Assembly (NCBI GenBank): GCA_964631955.1
Contig: CAZWBA010000001.1
Span: 1-64,000 of the forward strand
Direction of reading: 5' to 3'
DNA: 64,000 nucleotides
DNA from: CAMLJR01 sp964631955
Lineage (GTDB): Bacteria > Pseudomonadota > Gammaproteobacteria > Pseudomonadales > CAMLJR01
Positions 60,398 through 64,000 of this stretch are shown here, piece by piece (positions within the stretch are counted from its first letter, which is position 1; every line of letters begins with the position of its first letter). The position numbers and the translations under genes are program-made. The notes beneath the pieces were generated by a model. It was given only the letters and a program-made list of their open reading frames with translations, searched no databases and was not told the origin of the DNA.

Positions 60398-63115
60398 ATG
60401 GAGAGGCTGTCCACACTGTTACCGGCGTTCGCTTCGGCATTCAACCAGGAAGAACGTCTGTTCACCCTGCTTTTCTCCGGCGCCGGCCTCGAAGACACAT
60501 TGCTGCCGCATACGATTGTTGCGCATGAGCACATTTCCGCCCCCTATGTATTCAACATCGAATGCCTGAGTCCGGATATTTCACTTCCGCTGAAGCGTTT
60601 TATTGGCCGCGGTGTCGACATCGCCGTGCGTTTGGGCAATGGCGGTAAACGTGTTGTTGCCGGCGTCGTCACCGCGGCACGACAGCTCGGTTCCGATGGT
60701 GGATTCGCACGCTACGGACTGATCGTTGAGCCTGCTTATGCGGCATTGAAGCTGCGCCGCAACAGTCGCGTTTTTCAGGACCGATCGGTACTCGAAATTG
60801 TCGGTCTGATTTTCGACGAACACATTCAGGCCAATCCGGTATTCGCGCAGTGCTTTCGTTATCGCATCGGCACGACACAAAGATACCCCGCGCGCAGCTA
60901 TTGCCAGCAATACCGCGAGAGCGATTTTTCCTTCATCGAACGGCTGCTGCGCGAAGAAGGAATTTCCTATTACTTCGATTTCGCGCACGGCAGCGATCAG
61001 GAGGCGCCGTCCTCACGGGACTCGCGACCCACCGGACTGCATACACTCGTACTTTTCGATGCAGACTCCGAACTGAACGCGGCACCGCACGCGACGCTCC
61101 GATTTCATCGCGCCGATCAAACCGAAGCCGATGACACCATCACCCGCTGGCATTCGCACCGGCAAATGCAGTCAGGAGCCGTGCAACTCGCCAGTTATGA
61201 TTACAAAGGTGTGTATGCACAGCACGGCAATAGCGATAGCGCTGTAAATCAAGGCGAAGCCGGCACGCGTTTAGGCGCAGGGCTGGAAGATTACGATGCA
61301 CAAGGCCTCTATTACGCGCCAGATAACAGCGCATTGAGCCGATATGCCCAATTGCGTCAGCAGGCCCATGATCTGCGCTCAAAAACTTTTTCCGGTGAGG
61401 GTGTCGTACGCGCACTCGGTCCCGCTCACACTTTCACGCTGACACAACATCCCGCCCATCCGAATGATGACGACAGCGGTAATGCGTTTGTCGTGCTCAA
61501 CCACAGCTTCAGTGCACGCAATAATTTGCCGGCCGAATTCGATAGCCATTCACTTGCACACATACCCGATGGCAAACGAGCAGCCATTGCCGTGCGTACC
61601 GAGCCTGGATATCAAAACCGTTTTCAGGCGGTGCGCAGGAACATTCCGATCGTTCCCGAGTATGCACATACCGAACATGCGAAACCGACCATGCGTGGCG
61701 CACAGACCGCTACCGTGGTCGGTCCTGCAGGGGAAGAGATTTACACCGATGCATCCGGTCGCATCAAAATTCAGTTTCACTGGGTCAGGGAACAGAATCA
61801 CAACAAGGAAAAGCATGGCGCCGGCGCCAGCAAGGATGATCACAGCTCGTGCTGGGTGCGCGTCGGCTATCCGAGTGCCGGTGCCAGCTGGGGCCATCAG
61901 TTCATTCCGCGCATCGGGCAGGAAGTACTCGTCAATTTCATCGAAGGCGATATCGATCGTCCGATCGTAATCGGCACGTTATATAACGGCCAGCAAACCC
62001 CGCCGACATTTCAAAATGCGGGATCACTGCCTGCGAACAAAATCCTGTCGGGAATCAAAACACACGAATACAAAGGCAGCCGCCACAACGAGCTGGTTTT
62101 CGACGACACCACGGACGAAATCAGAACGGCGCTATCCACCGGGCACGGCAGAACGCAGCTCAATCTGGGTTTTCTCGTTCATCCGCGCAGCGAAGGCAAA
62201 GGCGAGCCCAGAGGTGAAGGATTTGAATTGCGAACCGACAACGCCGGCGCACTGCGAGCCGCACAGGGGCTGCTTGTCACCACCGAAGCGCAACCCGATG
62301 CTGCCGGAAAACAACTCGACCGGCGTGCGGTGATCGAACAACTCGACGCTGCGCAGAATATTGCGCGGAACCTCGGTGACGCCGCACAACAACGACACGC
62401 CGATACGCCGCAACTCGATCCCGCACTCAATATCGATCCGCTCAAGGATCAACAGCCCTGCCTGCTCACTCACGGCCACGACGGCATATCGATCACCACA
62501 CCGCAATCCATTGGCATCGCCGCCGCGCGGAATATCAATCAGGTCAGCCAGCAGGATACTCATCAAACCACGGGAAGGCGCTGGATCAGTAATACCGCAG
62601 AAAGCATTTCCCTGTTCGTCGCCGGTACCGGCAATGCGCTAAAGGAAAGTTTCAAACTTATCGCCGCGAAAGGCGACGTGCAAATGCAGGCCCAGAACGC
62701 CGATATCGAAATCGATGGCGATCAATCGCTGACGATCAACGCCTGCAAGGAAACGATTACCGTAAGCGCAAAGGAAAAAATCATCATTCACTGCGGCGGT
62801 GCGCAGATCGAATTGAGCAATGGCAACATCGAGGTAAGCGCACCGGGAACCATTTCGCTCAAGGGTGCGCAGCAGAGTGCGAGTGGGCCGACGAGCTTAT
62901 CCATGGCCATGAACAAAATGCCAACGACACCTTATGACGAAGAATTTATCTTGCGCTGGCCATACGATAACTCAGCAGTTGCTAATCGCAAATTTAAACT
63001 CATGCGCGCCGATGGCAGTGTTATTCACGGAGAAACCGATGGCAATGGCAAAACCGGCTTGCAAAAAAGTCTGTTTATCGATGGCGTTGATTTCCAATTA
63101 TTGCCGGATGTTTAG
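60398..63115 (+). CDS. vgrG: VgrG spike protein 2 (TssI) with C-terminal extension
   Basis: The protein of about 905 residues is closely related to VgrG 1 over the spike domains (SAPYVFNIECLSPDISLPLKRFIGRGVDIAVRLGNGGKRVVAGVV, YCQQYRESDFSFIERLLREEGISYYFDF, VRVGYPSAGASWGHQFIPRIGQEVLVNFIEGDIDRPIVIGTLYNG) and DUF2345. After about residue 840 it carries a short extension (EEFILRWPYDNSAVANRKFKLMRADGSVIHGETDGNGKTGL) similar in plan, though not in detail, to the tail of VgrG 1. It lies 28 bases after tssG and 3 bases before a lipase-like effector gene, its likely cargo. The ATG at 60398 has AGGGA upstream; a GTG at 60389 is also possible. Confidence 0.94.
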   Translation: MERLSTLLPAFASAFNQEERLFTLLFSGAGLEDTLLPHTIVAHEHISAPYVFNIECLSPDISLPLKRFIGRGVDIAVRLGNGGKRVVAGVVTAARQLGSDGGFARYGLIVEPAYAALKLRRNSRVFQDRSVLEIVGLIFDEHIQANPVFAQCFRYRIGTTQRYPARSYCQQYRESDFSFIERLLREEGISYYFDFAHGSDQEAPSSRDSRPTGLHTLVLFDADSELNAAPHATLRFHRADQTEADDTITRWHSHRQMQSGAVQLASYDYKGVYAQHGNSDSAVNQGEAGTRLGAGLEDYDAQGLYYAPDNSALSRYAQLRQQAHDLRSKTFSGEGVVRALGPAHTFTLTQHPAHPNDDDSGNAFVVLNHSFSARNNLPAEFDSHSLAHIPDGKRAAIAVRTEPGYQNRFQAVRRNIPIVPEYAHTEHAKPTMRGAQTATVVGPAGEEIYTDASGRIKIQFHWVREQNHNKEKHGAGASKDDHSSCWVRVGYPSAGASWGHQFIPRIGQEVLVNFIEGDIDRPIVIGTLYNGQQTPPTFQNAGSLPANKILSGIKTHEYKGSRHNELVFDDTTDEIRTALSTGHGRTQLNLGFLVHPRSEGKGEPRGEGFELRTDNAGALRAAQGLLVTTEAQPDAAGKQLDRRAVIEQLDAAQNIARNLGDAAQQRHADTPQLDPALNIDPLKDQQPCLLTHGHDGISITTPQSIGIAAARNINQVSQQDTHQTTGRRWISNTAESISLFVAGTGNALKESFKLIAAKGDVQMQAQNADIEIDGDQSLTINACKETITVSAKEKIIIHCGGAQIELSNGNIEVSAPGTISLKGAQQSASGPTSLSMAMNKMPTTPYDEEFILRWPYDNSAVANRKFKLMRADGSVIHGETDGNGKTGLQKSLFIDGVDFQLLPDV

Positions 63116-63118
63116 ATC

Positions 63119-64000
63119 ATGACAGAAGCAGCGAACTCCAAAGAACGGTTGATAACACCCACTTTCGATAATCGTGGAAATCCTACGTGGCGATCCATTA
63201 TGAGTCCGTCTGATGGCTCCGCTGCGCTGTGCATGATGGTGCCAGACCGGATTATTCCGGTGATCTTTGTGCCGGGCGTGATGGGGAGTAATTTGAAGGG
63301 AATGGGTGGTACCAAGAATGTCACATGGCGGCTAGATGGGCCCAAATCGATGATTTCTTGGCTGGGTCGCGATGCAGATAAGCGTAAAGAATATCTCACT
63401 CCAGAAAAAATGACGGTCGATAACGACGGTATGCTCCCCGAAGGCACCCCGCAACATGCCGAAGAATTAAAACGGCGTGGCTGGGGCGAAGTCGGTGCAA
63501 TGAGTTATGCACCGTTTCTGGTCTGGCTCGAAAATGCCCTGCATGATTACGACGGCGCACATAACGGCATCCGCCATCAGCTGATCGGCGCAGCACTGGG
63601 CGCCAGCAAAGGCGAGCAAGCGCTGCAAAAGGAGGAGGTGGCGCTGAGTTACCGCTATCGCTTTCCCGTGCATGCCTACGGTTACAACTGGCTCGACGAC
63701 AACGCCAACTCTGCTAAACGCCTGCAGCAACGTATCAACGAAATCATTGCGCGTTATCGCAAAGAGAAAAAGCGTTGCGAAAAAGTCATCGTCGTCACGC
63801 ACTCCATGGGCGGGTTAATCGCACGGCACTGCTCTGAAGTGCTCGGCATGAAGAATAAAATTTTTGGCATTGTGCATGGCGTCATGCCAGCCATCGGCGC
63901 GCCTGCCGTGTACCGCCGTATGAAAGCCGGTACTGAGAATCCCGGAAAAGGAATCAAAGGTTGGTTGGAGGGTCACATTGGCAGCAAAATTCTCGGCGAA
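63119..64000 (+). CDS. Lipase-like (alpha/beta hydrolase) T6SS effector, partial
   Basis: The frame is open from ATG 63119 to the window end (294 codons, no stop), so the gene is incomplete. The sequence has an LCAT/PGAP1-like start (VPDRIIPVIFVPGVMGSNLKG), YRYRFPVHAYGYNWLDDNANSAKRLQQRINEIIARYRKEKKRCEKVIVVTHSMGGLIARHCSE, with the nucleophile Ser in THSMGG, and HGVMPAIGAPAVYRRMKAG. The aspartate and histidine of the triad must lie further right. There is no signal peptide. Position 3 bases after a VgrG makes it a phospholipase-type T6SS effector candidate; an immunity gene would be expected outside the window. Confidence 0.82.
   Translation, partial: MTEAANSKERLITPTFDNRGNPTWRSIMSPSDGSAALCMMVPDRIIPVIFVPGVMGSNLKGMGGTKNVTWRLDGPKSMISWLGRDADKRKEYLTPEKMTVDNDGMLPEGTPQHAEELKRRGWGEVGAMSYAPFLVWLENALHDYDGAHNGIRHQLIGAALGASKGEQALQKEEVALSYRYRFPVHAYGYNWLDDNANSAKRLQQRINEIIARYRKEKKRCEKVIVVTHSMGGLIARHCSEVLGMKNKIFGIVHGVMPAIGAPAVYRRMKAGTENPGKGIKGWLEGHIGSKILGE

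Overview
The window reads as a chromosomal segment of a Gram-negative proteobacterium of the beta/gamma type. Evidence is a TonB/ExbB/ExbD set, an RND tripartite efflux operon, outer-membrane lipoproteins, VPLPA-CTERM proteins and a complete type VI secretion system (T6SS). Base composition looks like roughly 55% G+C, with one clearly A+T-richer island (about 40.6-42.2 kb). I cannot name the genus; I lean betaproteobacterial from the style of the VgrG proteins and the VPLPA-CTERM genes. No rRNA, tRNA, CRISPR array, transposase or phage gene was seen.

Layout. (1) 0-6 kb, minus strand: a Tat-exported dienelactone-hydrolase-like protein, an SMP-30/gluconolactonase-like protein, a small TatA-type protein, a sulfate-binding protein (Sbp), and tonB-exbB-exbD. 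Palindromic REP-like repeats are scattered between these genes. (2) 6.2-12.7 kb, plus strand: an RND pump operon (inner-membrane permease, periplasmic adaptor, NodT-type outer-membrane factor) ending in a good intrinsic terminator. (3) 12.7-17.6 kb, minus strand: a glutathione S-transferase, two small unknowns, and a periplasmic thiol-redox group (ScsB/DsbD-like reductase, thioredoxin-like protein, and a rhodanese-fold protein with no cysteine).

(4) 18.0-25.2 kb, plus strand: a sulfur/cysteine operon. It holds an SfnR-like sigma-54 activator, a rhodanese, a cysteine synthase, a serine O-acetyltransferase, an XRE regulator, a family 2A encapsulin shell protein, and a SufS-like cysteine desulfurase. 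The desulfurase carries a disordered N-terminal extension of about 248 residues, the cargo-loading domain expected for this encapsulin family. Together these look like a sulfur-storage or sulfur-handling nanocompartment with its cysteine supply. This is the most striking system in the window; it belongs to a known family, but this operon arrangement deserves study.

(5) 25.3-31.0 kb, plus strand: a probable metal- or cofactor-uptake operon. It has a structured leader and a possible Fur site, two related VPLPA-CTERM exported proteins, a TonB-dependent receptor with an unusual insertion of about 160 residues, and a DUF6607-type lipoprotein. (6) 31.2-35 kb: a 1-Cys peroxiredoxin, a membrane-anchored repeat protein, a CbpA-like J-protein and a MAPEG protein.

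(7) 35-64 kb: a full T6SS in two divergent arms from a central promoter region at 53.5-53.9 kb. The minus arm is tssM-tagF-tssB-tssC-hcp-vgrG-effector-two immunity-like genes-PAAR-tssH-tssA-unknown membrane protein. The plus arm is tssJ-K-L-E-F-G-vgrG2-lipase-like effector, the last gene running off the window. All thirteen core tss genes are present. The A+T-rich, fast-evolving part is the toxin C-terminus plus the two immunity-like genes, the most likely place for an undescribed toxin.
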